This document shows positions 1 to 10,812 of a stretch of 64,000 bases of DNA, one piece after another (position 1 is the first letter of the stretch; the number at the start of each line of letters is the position of its first letter). Origin of the DNA: Eriocheir sinensis (taxonomy: Eukaryota > Arthropoda > Malacostraca > Decapoda > Varunidae); the NCBI RefSeq assembly GCF_024679095.1, contig NC_066571.1, forward strand, positions 7,580,974 to 7,644,973, in the 5' to 3' direction. The notes under the pieces were generated by a model that was not told where the DNA came from, searched no databases, and saw only the letters and a list, made by a program, of their open reading frames with translations. Both the position numbers and the translations under genes were made by a program.

Positions 1-515
1 GAGGAGAAGAGGGTGTGCCCGTGTGTGGAAGAGGATTAGGAAGCGAGAAGGAGGTAGAAAGAGTAAGCTGATCAAAGGATGGCGTGTGTGTGTTTGTGTT
101 TGTATGTGTGTGTGTGTGTGTGTGTGTAGTGTACAAGTCTTTCATCTCCTGTAGAGCTCAAAGGAGGAGATAGAAAGGTAGATCTACGTTGCTTATACAT
201 CCGGGAAGCTTGTCGAATTATAGCTTTTTTTCCGAAGGCTTAAGCAAAACACTACATCTCACAATATCGTAAGAGCCTCCGCAGTATCGTTCATCTAGTA
301 TACCCCAATAACGTATTTTCGTGATGTATTTTCGCCCCTAGGGAATAAAATGATGTGGTCGAGTATACTTTCCTCAACACTTTATATTATTTGATTGGGG
401 ATTAGTGAATAGTTAATTAATGATACAGCTGGTTACCGAATTTATGGTGTCACGATAAACAGGTTAATTAAGAGGTAAATTTCGACTCTGTAATATGAGT
501 GAAATTAGAGGAAAC
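1..515. other. Unique AT-rich non-coding flank
   Basis: Apart from a short imperfect (GT)n run near 83-127, this is mixed-composition AT-rich sequence. It has no convincing open frame, no paired splice sites and no recognised repeat. Confidence 0.5.
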
Positions 516-871
516 CTATAAGCAAGTGGTTCCCAAACTTTTTCAGCTTGTTACCCAATTTAACATGTCATTAAGCGTGTTACCCCTTTCACAAAAAAGT
601 TGTCAATATTGATATATTTGGCTAAATTAAAACACTAGAGATATTTTTTTTATATAATGTCTTTGATCATTTAACACCCCTAATTACTATTGCCAATGAC
701 GTCAAGAACAACATTACCTTCAGTCAATAGGATGAGTGGAGTTGCGTGTTTGAATTGCTTGATTTCCCGAATTTTTCACTCTTTTCTGTCACCCCTCCAT
801 TACCCCCGAAAAATTGTTATATTACCCCCAAGAGGTAATATACCCCCAGTTTTGGAACCACTGCTATAAGC
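516..871. mobile_element. hAT-type MITE with 8-bp target-site duplication
   Basis: The element runs from 524 to 863 (340 bp). Its left end reads AAGTGGTTCCCAAACT and the reverse complement of its right end reads CAGTGGTTCCAAAACT, a terminal inverted repeat matching at 14 of 16 positions. It is flanked on both sides by the 8-bp direct repeat CTATAAGC (516-523 and 864-871). A CAGTGGTTCYCAA-type terminus with an 8-bp duplication is the hallmark of hAT transposons. The interior has no transposase frame and contains several TTACCCC/TACCCCC motifs, so this is a non-autonomous copy. Identical target duplications suggest a fairly recent insertion. Confidence 0.87.
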
Positions 872-1150
872 TGAAAGAAAGAAAATTAGTTGAAGAATAT
901 TACTTGTGTGTTGTTACTGTTGTGTTAGGAAACCAGATAACGAATATATTAAAAGAAGAACCCAAAAGATGAAAAAAAGAGGAATTTAAAAACGTAATTG
1001 GTGTGTTGGGAAATCAAAGAAGAAATATATTTAAAGAAGAATATAAGAAGCTTAAAAAAAAGAATATTAGTAAAAGAATATTACTGGTGGGTGAGGGAAC
1101 CAGAGAAGGAATGTATTGATAAAAGAACAAGAAAAAAAAATAGTTTAAGA
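872..1150. other. A-rich intergenic sequence
   Basis: A-rich sequence with repeated GAAGAA and ATATT motifs. No supported gene. Confidence 0.4.
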
Positions 1151-1360
1151 TCTTCACATTTCTCCACTTCTTGTTACTCCGCTTCTTATTCCTCCACTTG
1201 TCATTCCTCCATTTCTAATTCCTCCTCTTCTCATTCCTCCACTTCTCATTCCTCCTCTTCTCATTCCTCCACTTCTCATTCCTCCTCTTCTCATTCCTCC
1301 ACTTCTCATTCCTCCTCTTCTCATTCCTCCACTTCTCATTCCTCCACCTCTTAATCCTCC
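1151..1360. repeat. 15/30-bp pyrimidine minisatellite
   Basis: A 30-bp unit made of two 15-bp halves (TCATTCCTCCACTTC and TCATTCCTCCTCTTC) repeats in register through about 1200-1345. The Ser/His-rich open frame over it is a by-product of the repeat. Confidence 0.9.
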
Positions 1361-2155
1361 ACCTTACACAAAATATTTTCTTTTTCAGTCTTGCTTCTTG
1401 CTCTCTCTTCGACATCTCCTCGTCCTTACTTTTCCTTTTCACACATTCCTTCACCCATACATAAACATCCACCGTGGAAACTCTTATATATGACCACTGA
1501 CACGGCCTTACGCCCTTCTGCTACACTCTGGGCAACGCAGAAGGAGGAGGAGGTAACAGACTGGTTATTGACGCTTGACGAACCTCCTCCCCGCGTTAGT
1601 ACCCCGATGGAAAGATTAACATTGTGGAGAGTGTTTTGTAAAGAGTCACAATAGGGTAAGCTTATCTTGTCTCTCCCCTTCTCCCTCCCCCCTCCTCCCT
1701 TCTCCCCCTCCCAGCAACACCTTCGACACAGGCATCGTAAATAAACCAAACCTCACACTTCATATATTGTTAGATAGATAGATAGATAGATGGATGGTTT
1801 TAAAAGTTAGTTCTGTTTCTTCCTCTTCTTCTCTCCCTTCCTTTCCCATTTTTCTCTCTTCCTCTATGTCTCCCTCCTCCTTCCTTTGTGACTCCCTTAG
1901 TCATATCTGCTTCCTCCCTCTTTTATTCCTTTCCTTTATCTTTTCCTCCGTCTGTTTTTTTCTTCCTTTCCTCCCTCCTTTATTTCGTTCCTGTGTCCTT
2001 CCCTTTGTCCTCTTTCCCTTCCATTCCATTTCTCTTCTCCTCCCCTCCTACCTCCCTCCCTCATTCCCTCCCTCACTGGCTTACAAACTCAAATTAGAAG
2101 GTCAAACTGGACTGTACATTCAAAGGGAGCTCTTGGTAACTTTTTAATACTGCAC
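1361..2155. other. Mixed sequence passing into a polypyrimidine stretch
   Basis: Positions 1361-1670 are mixed unique sequence. A short (GATA)n run sits near 1770-1790, and 1805-2080 is almost pure C/T on the plus strand. The long frames here arise because C/T-only DNA rarely makes stop codons. Confidence 0.5.
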
Positions 2156-2157
2156 TA

Positions 2158-2545
2158 AATAATTTCTGACGTTTCAACCCTCGAATTTTCTCCCTATTAG
2201 CCGGAGAATAATGTTGGTTTTCTTGGCACGCATTTTTTTCTCATGCTTCCAGAAATTTCCACAAAGTTTTCACGAATCTTCCACAAAATTTTCAGAAGAC
2301 TACAAAAATTTTCCTCAGATTTTCCACACGTTTTTACACTTCCACAAGCTATTCCTGACGTCGTAACATTCGAATTTCTTCCCGATTAGCCCGAGCATAA
2401 TGTTGGGTTTCTTGGGACGAGAATTCACCCCTTTTTTCATTCACTTTTTTCACCGTTTTTCACTTCTTTCACTCACTTTGATTGACGTTTTTTTTCACTT
2501 TTTTTTTGGTACGAGAATTCGCTCTTTTTTTCAGGCATTTAAAAG
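2158..2545. repeat. Two-copy ~189-bp tandem duplication
   Basis: The motif around TTCTGACGTTTCAACCC...ATTAGCC...ATAATGTTGG starts near 2163 and recurs near 2352. The shared ATAATGTTGG is at 2208 and 2397, an offset of 189 bp. The second copy is diverged and continues into T-rich sequence. Confidence 0.75.
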
Positions 2546-2550
2546 CGTGG

Positions 2551-3060
2551 ATGGTGGTGGTGGTGGTGGTGGTGGTGGTGCAATGGGAGGAGATATAGGA
2601 GGAGAAGGAGGAGAGAATAAAGAGGAGAAGGATAAAGAGGAAGAGGAGGAGAGGGAAAAGTAACAACAAAAGAGGAAAAAAAATAGTGAAAAATGATGGG
2701 AAGGCGGCGAGAAGGAAAAAGAAAAAGGGAAAAATTAAAATAGCGGAATCATCAAGAGAATTTAATGAATGAAAGGAAGACTATAAAAGAGGAGGAGGAA
2801 AAAAAGGAAGATAAGAAGGAGGAAGAAAAAGAGTTGGAGGAGGAGGAGGAGGAGGAGGAAAAAAAAACGAAAAATAAGAGATGAGGCAGTAGGAGGATTA
2901 GGCCAAGAAGGAGGAGGAGGAGGAGGAGGAGGAGGAAAAAGAAGAAAAAGGGTTAGTACGAGGAGGAAAAGTGTAGGAAATATAGAACGGAAAGAAAATA
3001 GGATGGAAAGGAGGACAAGGCAGAAGAAGAAGAAGAGGAAGAGGAGGGGAGAATGAGAAC
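2551..3060. repeat. (GGT)n followed by polypurine/(GGA)n tract
   Basis: A (GGT)n run at about 2551-2580 leads into about 480 bp of nearly pure A/G with (GGA)n clusters near 2835-2860 and 2908-2935. Confidence 0.85.
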
Positions 3061-3325
3061 GAAAATTAGTCTGATTAGGGTGAAGGAGTGTGACGATAAT
3101 GAGTCTGGACCACGGGGAAGGCTCGTTCATCCTAATGGACCAGAGAACGTTGATTGTCCTGGGAAACCAAACCGGGAGGGAGAGAGAGAGGAAGGGGGCG
3201 TCACTGGCTGCCTGTAGGTGGTGGTGGTGGTGGTGGTTTGTCTGCTCAAGTGTGGACTCCCTAACCTCACCTTGCCCAAGAGTCGTACGTAAAGCAAAGG
3301 TGATATTACACAAGAAGGGGAGACT
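3061..3325. other. Mixed sequence with (GGT)n
   Basis: Mostly unique sequence with a (GGT)n run near 3218-3237. No supported gene. Confidence 0.4.
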
Positions 3326-3365
3326 TTTTTTTTTTTTTTACAGCTAAGGAGACCGTTCAAGGGAG
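3326..3365 (-). mobile_element. Fragment of poly(A)-tailed dispersed repeat
   Basis: A T-run followed by ACAGCTAAGGAGACCGTTCA matches the poly(A)-proximal end of the short dispersed family found at about a dozen other sites in the window (for example 12086-12223). Only the 3' end in element orientation is present. Confidence 0.55.
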
Positions 3366-3605
3366 AATGTTTTATGTAGAAGTTTATTTTTCACTCGTTT
3401 TCTTTTGTTTTTTTACTTCGAAGTAGCTCCCCCTGTTCCTCTTCCTCCTCCTCCTCTTTGTTCGTTTGTTGGTCCTTTTGAACGAGTATGAATGAGTGTT
3501 AGTATTTTTTTTTCGTGTTTTTTTAATATTTTTTTGTTATGTTTTTTTCGTGGTTTTTTTTATTTGTTTTAGTTGGGTGTCGGGTTTTGATGGGACATGG
3601 GCATC

Positions 3606-3609
<4 letters not shown>

Positions 3610-3662
<53 letters not shown>

Positions 3663-3827
3663 TGTGTGCGTGGGTGGGAGGGAGGAACGAGCTTTAAAAT
3701 GATGAAGTAGAGCTCTTATGGCTGTTATTAAAATCCTAATGAACTCGCGTAAGAATTATTAAAACTGTCGCCATTTTAAAAGCCAGCGTACGTTTCTCTC
3801 TTTTATTATTTTTATTGTTATTATTGC

Positions 3828-3876
<49 letters not shown>

Positions 3877-3947
3877 GTTATTTTTTTTGTTATTATTATG
3901 CTGTTTAATCAGTATCCCACAAGAGAACTGCACAAAGTATAATGACT

Positions 3948-3987
<40 letters not shown>

Positions 3988-4029
3988 AAATGATCACAGA
4001 TAGCCCCACCATCAAAGGGGGGCTGGGTG

Positions 4030-4086
<57 letters not shown>
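3610..4086. repeat. Microsatellite cluster (GT)n, (ATT)n, (GT)n, (CA)n
   Basis: (GT)n at about 3610-3660, (TTA)n at about 3803-3890, (GT)n at about 3949-3985 and (CA)n at about 4030-4081. The last two are complementary and 45 bp apart, so they could fold back. The poly-Asn frame at 3736-3933 is an artefact of (ATT)n. Confidence 0.95.
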
Positions 4087-4087
<1 letters not shown>

Positions 4088-4412
4088 TTCCCTCCGTGCT
4101 GGATCGCAAATGCTGTTTCAATCTTCCTTTACCTTCTCCCACCTCCAATTACCTCCACCTCCCCTCATCCACTCTACCTGCCTCCCACTCCTTCCACCTT
4201 CCACTGTGATCATCTACCTTCACCTACAATCATCTCTTACCTGCCTTCATTTCCCTCCACTTTTCGTTCTCTCCACCAACTTTCATTGCCTCCACTTAAT
4301 TCCGCCTTTCATTCTCTCCCTCTATCTTCTTTCAAATTCCTCCATCTGGCTCCACTTCTCTCTTCTTTATCTTCTCCCATCTCTCAACTTACTAAGCCTC
4401 TGCCTCCCTCTC
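4087..4412. other. Polypyrimidine-rich sequence with CTCCACYT motifs
   Basis: C/T-rich DNA with many degenerate copies of CTCCACTT and CCTCCAC. No coding evidence. Confidence 0.5.
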
Positions 4413-4555
4413 CACTAACCTAACCTAACGTAACCTAACCTAACCTAACCTAACCTAAGCTAACCTAGCCTAACATAACCTCTCTCCCTCTGCTAACCTA
4501 ACCTCACCTAACCTAACCTAACCTAACCTAACCTAACCTAACCTTACCTAACCTC
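4413..4555. repeat. Interstitial telomere-type repeat (CCTAA)n
   Basis: Two blocks of the pentamer TAACC, near 4413-4480 and 4493-4550, are separated by a short CTCTCCCTC spacer. The pentamer is the complement of TTAGG, the ancestral arthropod telomere repeat. Point variants (AACGTAA, CCTCACC, CCTTACC) show that it is interstitial and decaying. Confidence 0.85.
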
Positions 4556-4819
4556 CCTCCCTCTCCTAAACTATCCTTCTCCTCCTCCTCTCCAGTTTTA
4601 ATTTCCACTTATCTCTCCACCTGTATAATTTCCACTTCTCTCACCCCTTAACTAACCTCCACTTCTCCACTTTACCACATCCATCCACCTCCATCCCTCC
4701 ACTTGCCTCCCTCCACCTGCTTCCACTCACTACAAGCCTCACGTGCCTTGTTCGAGATGAAATTGTAACCCTAACGTTTGTGTCGCTCTCAATGTTATAG
4801 AGAGCCCTTGCAGCCGCTC
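4556..4819. other. C/T-rich spacer
   Basis: Pyrimidine-rich CTCCACTT-type sequence followed by about 100 bp of mixed unique DNA. No supported gene. Confidence 0.4.
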
Positions 4820-5158
4820 CGGTGTCTGACTGACTGATTGACTGACTGGCTGACTATTTGACTGAATGGGTCGGTGAATGACTGAATGTTTGACTGACTG
4901 AGTGACTAACTAGTTGATTGATTCACCGACTGACTGATTGATTGAATTACTAATTGACTGACCGATTAACTGATTTACTGACAGACTGGCTGACTGATGA
5001 CTAATTGAGTGACTGACTGGCTAATTGACGAATGGACTAATTGACTGACAGATTGGTTAACCTCTTCTATCGACTAATAACTGATTGGCAGCCTGACCCA
5101 CTGACTGACTTACTGATTGAGTTCTGAATGACTTAACTGACTATAATGACTGGTTGAT
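4820..5158. repeat. Degenerate (GACT)n tetranucleotide array
   Basis: GACTGACTGATTGACTG-type units with frequent one-base changes fill about 340 bp. Confidence 0.9.
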
Positions 5159-5165
5159 TTCACCC

Positions 5166-5220
5166 TGATATCCACAATTCTGGGATACGTAGAATGTTAT
5201 CAATTCTACGTATGATATCA
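5166..5220. repeat. Perfect 11-bp inverted repeat inside GATATC repeats
   Basis: ATACGTAGAAT (5185-5195) and ATTCTACGTAT (5203-5213) are perfect reverse complements around a 7-nt loop. GATATC flanks the arms on both sides. It could form a hairpin or cruciform, or be the remnant of a small palindromic element. Function unknown. Confidence 0.8.
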
Positions 5221-5570
5221 CATGTCCAAACCCATTTCTTATTTTTAATCGTCAATAAATGAAAAACTTGGCATGGGAGATGTAGTGGATGGAAGGCAGT
5301 GAGTTTATAGTGGAAAACAAAATATGTATAAAAAGTTAGACCACGTAGCCAGTTATGTATTTAAGCAGCAGCAAGAGGTTCAGTAAATAAGCTTTATGTT
5401 ATTATTTAGATTATTTTTTTTTGTGTGTGTGAATTGTGTTTGCTGAGAGGCCTTGAATGTATTGTGTGTTTATCTCATCGCACAGAAAAATCCTTTGAAT
5501 CGTTTTATATCTTCCAATCGAGCGTCTCAAAGGGGCGTTGATTCCCTTTGAGTCCTTTTGTAGAGGAGTA
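5221..5570. other. Unique intergenic sequence
   Basis: Mixed AT-leaning sequence with no recognisable gene or repeat. Confidence 0.35.
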
Positions 5571-5945
5571 GATATGGAGGAGGAGGAGGAGGAGGATGTG
5601 GAGATGGAGGTGGAAGGAAAGGGGAAGGGGAAAGAGAAGAAAAAAGAAGAAGAAGAAGAAGGAGAAAAAGGTGGAGGAGGAGGAGGAGAGATGGCACGTT
5701 TTAGACTTTTATAGCGTATATTATTCAAATGCTTCCCGTCTCTCTTACTTTCCTTCCTCCCTCTCTCTCTCCTTACCTCCCTCCCTACCTCCCTCTCTCC
5801 CTCTCCCTCCTTACCTCCCTCCCTATCCCTCCCTCTCCTCTCACTCGCCTCATCCTTCCGCCCTCTGTCTTATCTCCCACTCTCCCCTCCCTGCCTCTAT
5901 CCCTTCCTTTCCCTTCCCTCCCTTACATACCATATACCCATCAGC
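5571..5945. repeat. (GGA)n polypurine tract then polypyrimidine tract
   Basis: 5575-5690 is purine-rich with (GGA)n. 5725-5940 is CCTCCCTCC-type polypyrimidine. The strand bias reverses within 40 bp. Confidence 0.8.
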
Positions 5946-6175
5946 TCTCCTCGCGTTTCACCCTCGCATGACAACACCCGTGGGGAAGGCGAGGGTTGGG
6001 GAGACCACTGGGGAGGTGAGGGAGAAGGGGGGAAGGGGCAGGAGGGAGGGGGATGGGGAGAACGTACTTTGGAACACTCACGGAGGAATGGGAGAGGAAA
6101 AACGTCCTGTGCAATACCTAAGAAAGACAAGGCGACGGGGGTGGAAAAAGGAGTGTGAGTGGTGTTGTGTGAGTT
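5946..6175. other. G-rich spacer
   Basis: Mostly G-rich unique sequence with no supported gene. Confidence 0.35.
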
Positions 6176-6700
6176 AGTGTGTGTTTATAGGAAAATAATA
6201 TTAATAATGTGTGTGTTAATAGGAAAAACGGTATGAATAAGATTTGCGTTAATAGGAAAAAATAAGAACGTTTGTGTTTATAGGAAAAAAAGTATTAATA
6301 AAGTTTGTGTTAATAGGAAAAAATAATAAAAACGTTTGTGTTTATTGAAAAAAATGTTAATAAGGTTTGTGTTAATAGGAAAAAATAAGAACGTTTGTGT
6401 TTATAGGAAAAAAAGTATTAATAAAGTTTGTGTTAATAGGAAAAAATAATAAAACGTTTGTGTTTATTGAAGAAAATGTTAATAAGGTTTGTGTTAATAG
6501 GAAAAAAATAATAGAAACGTTTGTGTTTATTTAAAAAAAATGTTAATAAGGTTTGTGTTAATAGGAAAAAAAGAACGTTTGTGTTTATAGTAAAAAGTAT
6601 AAATAAAGTTTGTGTTAATAGGAAAAAAAAATATAATAAGAACGTTTGTGATTGTTGGAAAAAAATGTTAATAAGGTTTGTGTTAATAGGAAGAAAAGTA
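6176..6700. repeat. ~31-bp minisatellite with ~123-bp higher-order period
   Basis: Units built on GTTAATAGGAAAAA and GTTTGTGTTTAT alternate through about 500 bp. The variant AATAAGAACG recurs at 6261 and 6384, giving a higher-order period of 123 bp (about four 31-bp units). The overlapping Phe/Leu/Asn-rich frames are artefacts. Confidence 0.9.
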
Positions 6701-6789
6701 TGTGGAAGTTTGGAACACATAGCAAGGTATATATTTAATTAGAATCGATAGGTAGGTCAGCAAGGTAAAGTGTGTTACAGGTAGGTAAT

Positions 6790-6825
<36 letters not shown>

Positions 6826-7190
6826 ACACATATTTAGCGTGAGTGAGATAATAGGTGCCAAATTGTATAGTGATTGGCGTATAGTGATAAGTAATTCTGT
6901 AATTGTGGAGAGAAGATGATCATGTAAGTTATTCGAAGAGATATAAAAAAAGTCTTGCGTAATACGTAGAAAGAAAAACAAATGACAAACAAGTGAAAAT
7001 AAATGAAAATAAAATGAATAAATAAAAAAAACAAATAAGTAAGTAAAAATAAATGAATAAAGTAAATGAAAATAAATGAAAATATACTAAGATTTTTTCC
7101 ATTTTTGATAACGCATAATCTTACTTCTATTACGTACATGAAGAGTAAAAAAAAAACAGGAAAGAAACAAACAAACAATCAAACTCCTCG
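6701..7190. other. AT-rich DNA with (CA)n and AATGAAAATA-type repeats
   Basis: (CA)n at about 6791-6823, then unique sequence, then 6980-7085 with degenerate AAATAAATGAAAATAAA repeats. No gene seen. Confidence 0.6.
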
Positions 7191-7500
7191 CCTAACGTAG
7201 ATAAGAAAGAGAAACCTCAACAACGTGAATAACAGTATCAAAAACCACTTAAATAAGATCAGATCCTTCTCTCTCAACCATCTTTTGTTTTACTTTGCGC
7301 ATGCGTGTTGTGAGCAGACGTTCTTACCCTTCTTGCTTGCCGAAGATAAGAGAAACATCAACAATCTCAATTAAAGCATCAAGACACCACTGGAACAAGA
7401 TTAGATCCTTCTTTCATCAACCATCCTCTGTTGTACTTCGTTAGAACATGCGAGTTACGAGCAGACGTTCTTGCACTTAATCCCCTCTTCAATCTCCCTT
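7191..7500. repeat. Two-copy ~146-bp tandem duplication
   Basis: GATAAG(A)AGAGAAAC, then AAGATCAGATCCTTCT/AAGATTAGATCCTTCT, then GAGCAGACGTTCTT occur in the same order from about 7198 and again from about 7344. The copies differ by substitutions and small indels. Confidence 0.85.
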
Positions 7501-7638
7501 ACCTCATACAAGACAAAGAACGCTCAGGTCATCTTTGGCAGGGAATGGCCTCGTTGGGGTATTGGAAGAGAGCTGTCAGTGTGGAGGACGTGCGTTTCCC
7601 TTGATTGATTGGTGTGTGGGGACGGGACAGCGGTGTAG

Positions 7639-7870
<232 letters not shown>

Positions 7871-7904
7871 GTTAAGGGTGGCCGGTAAGAAAAAGAAAGT
7901 GTCT

Positions 7905-8520
7905 TCCTGTGGACTGCGTAAGACAGGAAGAGGTGCAGGTTGACGGAGGGGTGAATTGAGAGAGGATTCCATAAAGTGAAGAAAGAAGATTTAACAGAGA
8001 GACAGAGGTTAACGAGAGACAAATAAATGAAAGGAAGAGAAAACAAAGGCGTAGGTGAAATTCTAGAGACAGGTAGAAATACAGGTGGATGGAGCGACGA
8101 ATGGAGAGAAGATTTCCATATAGTGAGGAAAAATAAGTAAATTGAGAGAGGATAATTGGAGACATAAGTGAAGGGAATATAATACAATAGAATACAAAGT
8201 TATCTCGTCCTTAACTTCTATAGACAGGTAGAGATGCAGGTGAGTGATGATACATATTGAAAGAAGATTCCATATAGCGTAGACGAGATGAGTGAAGTAA
8301 TGGAGGTTAACAGGATAACGGATAAGTGAAAAAAAGAGAAGAGAAAGATGTCTCGCTCGTAACTTCTAAAGGAAGGTAAAGATGCAGATGGGGGAAGGGA
8401 CGCGCTGAGAGAGAGAGAATTCCACGAGGCAAAGGAAAGTGGAGGATGTGATAAATGCTAACGGGAGACAAATAAACAAGAAAGAGACATAAAGGAAAAA
8501 AGATTGAGAGAAAGAAAAGA
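7905..8520. repeat. Degenerate ~150-bp tandem array, four copies
   Basis: AGACAGGTAGARATGCAGG-like starts occur near 7921, 8066, 8223 and 8370. Each is followed in order by GATTCCATA-like, GGTTAACRGGA-like and ACAAATAAR-like segments. Spacings are about 145, 157 and 147 bp. Confidence 0.8.
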
Positions 8521-8680
8521 ATAAAAGTCATCTTGCTGTGAGTTGCTTGTGGGTGCCAGTCGTAATGATGGTGATGATGATGATGATGATTATGAGAGAG
8601 AGAGAAGAGTTTGGAAAGGAAAAGAATATGACTAGTGCGTAGAGAATGGGAGAAAAATGTGTGAGGAAGGAGGGACGAAG

Positions 8681-8930
8681 AGACAACAGGAGAGAGCAGT
8701 AGACGTGATAGAAAGATGCATATAGATAAACAGATACGTAGATTGATTGACTGATACATAAAAAGGTAGATAGATAGATTAATTGATTGAATACTTGATT
8801 GAAGATACAACAGGAGAAAGTAGTAGACGTGATAGATAGATGTATATAGATAAATAGATGTGTAGATTGATTTGATTGATACATAAAAAGGTAGATAGAT
8901 AGCTTAATTGACTGAATACTTGTTTGAGAG
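8681..8930. repeat. Two-copy 124-bp tandem duplication
   Basis: ACAACAGGAGA...AGTAGACGTGATAG begins at 8683 and again at 8807 and is followed by matching GATTGATACATAAAAAGGTAGATAGATAG-type sequence. The copies differ at scattered positions. Confidence 0.9.
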
Positions 8931-8957
8931 AGAACCTGAATAAAAAAAGTACCTGAC

Positions 8958-9030
8958 GTCACACACATATACATACATACATACATACATACATACATAC
9001 ATACTTTCATATCTGTAACATACATACATA
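8958..9030. repeat. (ACAT)n tetranucleotide microsatellite
   Basis: CATACATACATAC runs at about 8967-9003, with a shorter one near 9020. Confidence 0.95.
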
Positions 9031-9075
9031 CACACACGCACACGTTCACCACATTAATCAGCCATCGCCATACGT

Positions 9076-9343
9076 CAGAACGTCAGAAACTTAATGGAAC
9101 TCAACGATCATTTGGCTGCGACCGTAAATTTGTATTGCTTTATTGCGTCCGCCAGGCTCATAAAATTGGCCCTGTTATTTACGGCTTTTTTATTTTTTTA
9201 TTTATATGCTGTTCGTGCGTCTGTGCGTTCACCTGTTTATCGGGATTATGAGCAGCTTAGGTTAATTACGGCCTCATTAGCTTTCATGTTAATCAGCCTC
9301 CGCTTCCGTTGGTTCCGGTCTGATCCGTTATGCCTGCAAATTG

Positions 9344-9346
<3 letters not shown>
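9076..9346. other. Complex unique block, possible conserved non-coding element
   Basis: About 270 bp of balanced, non-repetitive sequence between microsatellites. It holds several homeodomain-type core sites (TTAATTA near 9259, CATTAG, GTTAATCAG, CATAAAAT). One frame is open (9094-9465), but it runs into (CA)n and has no recognisable domain, signal peptide or splice support. I favour non-coding DNA, possibly an enhancer. Confidence 0.25.
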
Positions 9347-9409
<63 letters not shown>

Positions 9410-9550
9410 CGAAAGCAGTGCAGAGGAGCTCAATCCGGGAATGGTTCACAGCGAAACAGATTTAATGGAAAAACGTAATAGCGCCCGCTGCAGGAAGTAA
9501 AATATGAGGTAATTAGGTTAAATGAACAGAAGTAGAGTGAACTAGGCCGA

Positions 9551-9626
<76 letters not shown>

Positions 9627-9817
9627 CACCCCTCACACACATTTCCTGTCCTATTTAGCTACGCCATATATCTAGCAGAGAAGATTAATTTACAAGGTGT
9701 AGCCATTAAGTCGTAAAATTGGTCCCTATAATGCTCGTAGGGAACAGGGTCTGGCATACTGATATTGTGGAACTGATGTCAAGGGAATGGTCTAGGACGG
9801 GTGAGCTTGTTATATGG

Positions 9818-9874
<57 letters not shown>

Positions 9875-9880
9875 TAGGTC
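9347..9880. repeat. (CA)n, (CA)n and (GT)n tracts with unique spacers
   Basis: (CA)n at about 9350-9407 and 9552-9624, and (GT)n at about 9822-9872. The spacers 9408-9551 and 9625-9821 show no gene. Confidence 0.95.
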
Positions 9881-10119
9881 AGTGGTCATAAAACTTGACA
9901 CACATTGACCTCCTTTCGTCTTGAAGTTTTACCGTCGCGACACATTAAAACCTCCTCCTGGTATTCAGTCATCTGTTGTGTAATGAAGCGATCCAGTGAG
10001 TAGATCCCGCGTCCCTTACTCTGAAGAAGCACAAGGGGGTGGGGGGTGGGGAAGGGGGATGCGGCATGCTTGTCCCATCTGGAGTGAGTGACTTGTAGGT
10101 GAAGTTGAGCCCCGGGCGG
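9881..10119. other. Unique spacer with a G-run
   Basis: Mixed sequence with GGGGGTGGGGGGTGGGG near 10034-10052, a possible G-quadruplex former. No gene seen. Confidence 0.35.
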
Positions 10120-10600
10120 CGGCGTTAGGGAAAGGAGAGGAGGCAGGAGGTAGGGAAGGTTTTAGGTTGGGGCAGGAAGGGGAAGGGACAGGAGGTAGGC
10201 TTGAGGGTAAAGACAGAAGCAGGGGGCAGGCTTAAGGGGAAGGGAAAGGCGTAAGGGAAAGGAATAGAGACAGGAGAGGCAGGTGTGAGAGGAAGGAACG
10301 GGAGGTAGGCTTGAGGGAAAAGACAGAAGCAGGAGGCAGGCTTAAGGGGGAGGGAAAGGTGTAAGGGAAAGAAATAGAGGCAGGAGAGGCAGGTGTGAAG
10401 GGGAAGGGACAGGAGGTAGGCTTGAGCGGAAAGACAGGAGGCAGGCGGTAATGGGAGAGGAGGTAGGGCGGCGTTGAAGGGAAGGGATAGAGGCAGGCAT
10501 GCGGTAAAGAGCAGGCTTGAGGTGAAGGAACGAGATGCAGGCGTGAGGGGAAGGGTAGGGCAGGAGGCAGGCGGCAGTGGGGGCGTGAGGCAGGCGAGGC
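10120..10600. repeat. ~110-bp purine-rich minisatellite
   Basis: The landmark GGAGGTAGGC recurs at 10191, 10301 and about 10412. Between these are matching GACAGAAGCAGG, GGCTTAAGG and GGAATAGAGGCAGGAG segments. Frames on the minus strand are Pro/Leu/Ser artefacts. Confidence 0.85.
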
Positions 10601-10756
10601 CGAGCAACATACTGAGGTGGGTCATGTCCGGCAATTATGGTCAAGTGTTCCTGTGTATTGTTGACGCGCGCCTCGAGGACCAGAGCGAGGACGAGGACGA
10701 GGGGACGAGGGTGAGGGTGAAGACGAGGACGAGGGCGAGAGTAAAGGCGGCTCTGT

Positions 10757-10812
<56 letters not shown>

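Noticed and set aside
3736..3933. Poly-Asn protein frame
   Set aside because: Product of (ATT)n.
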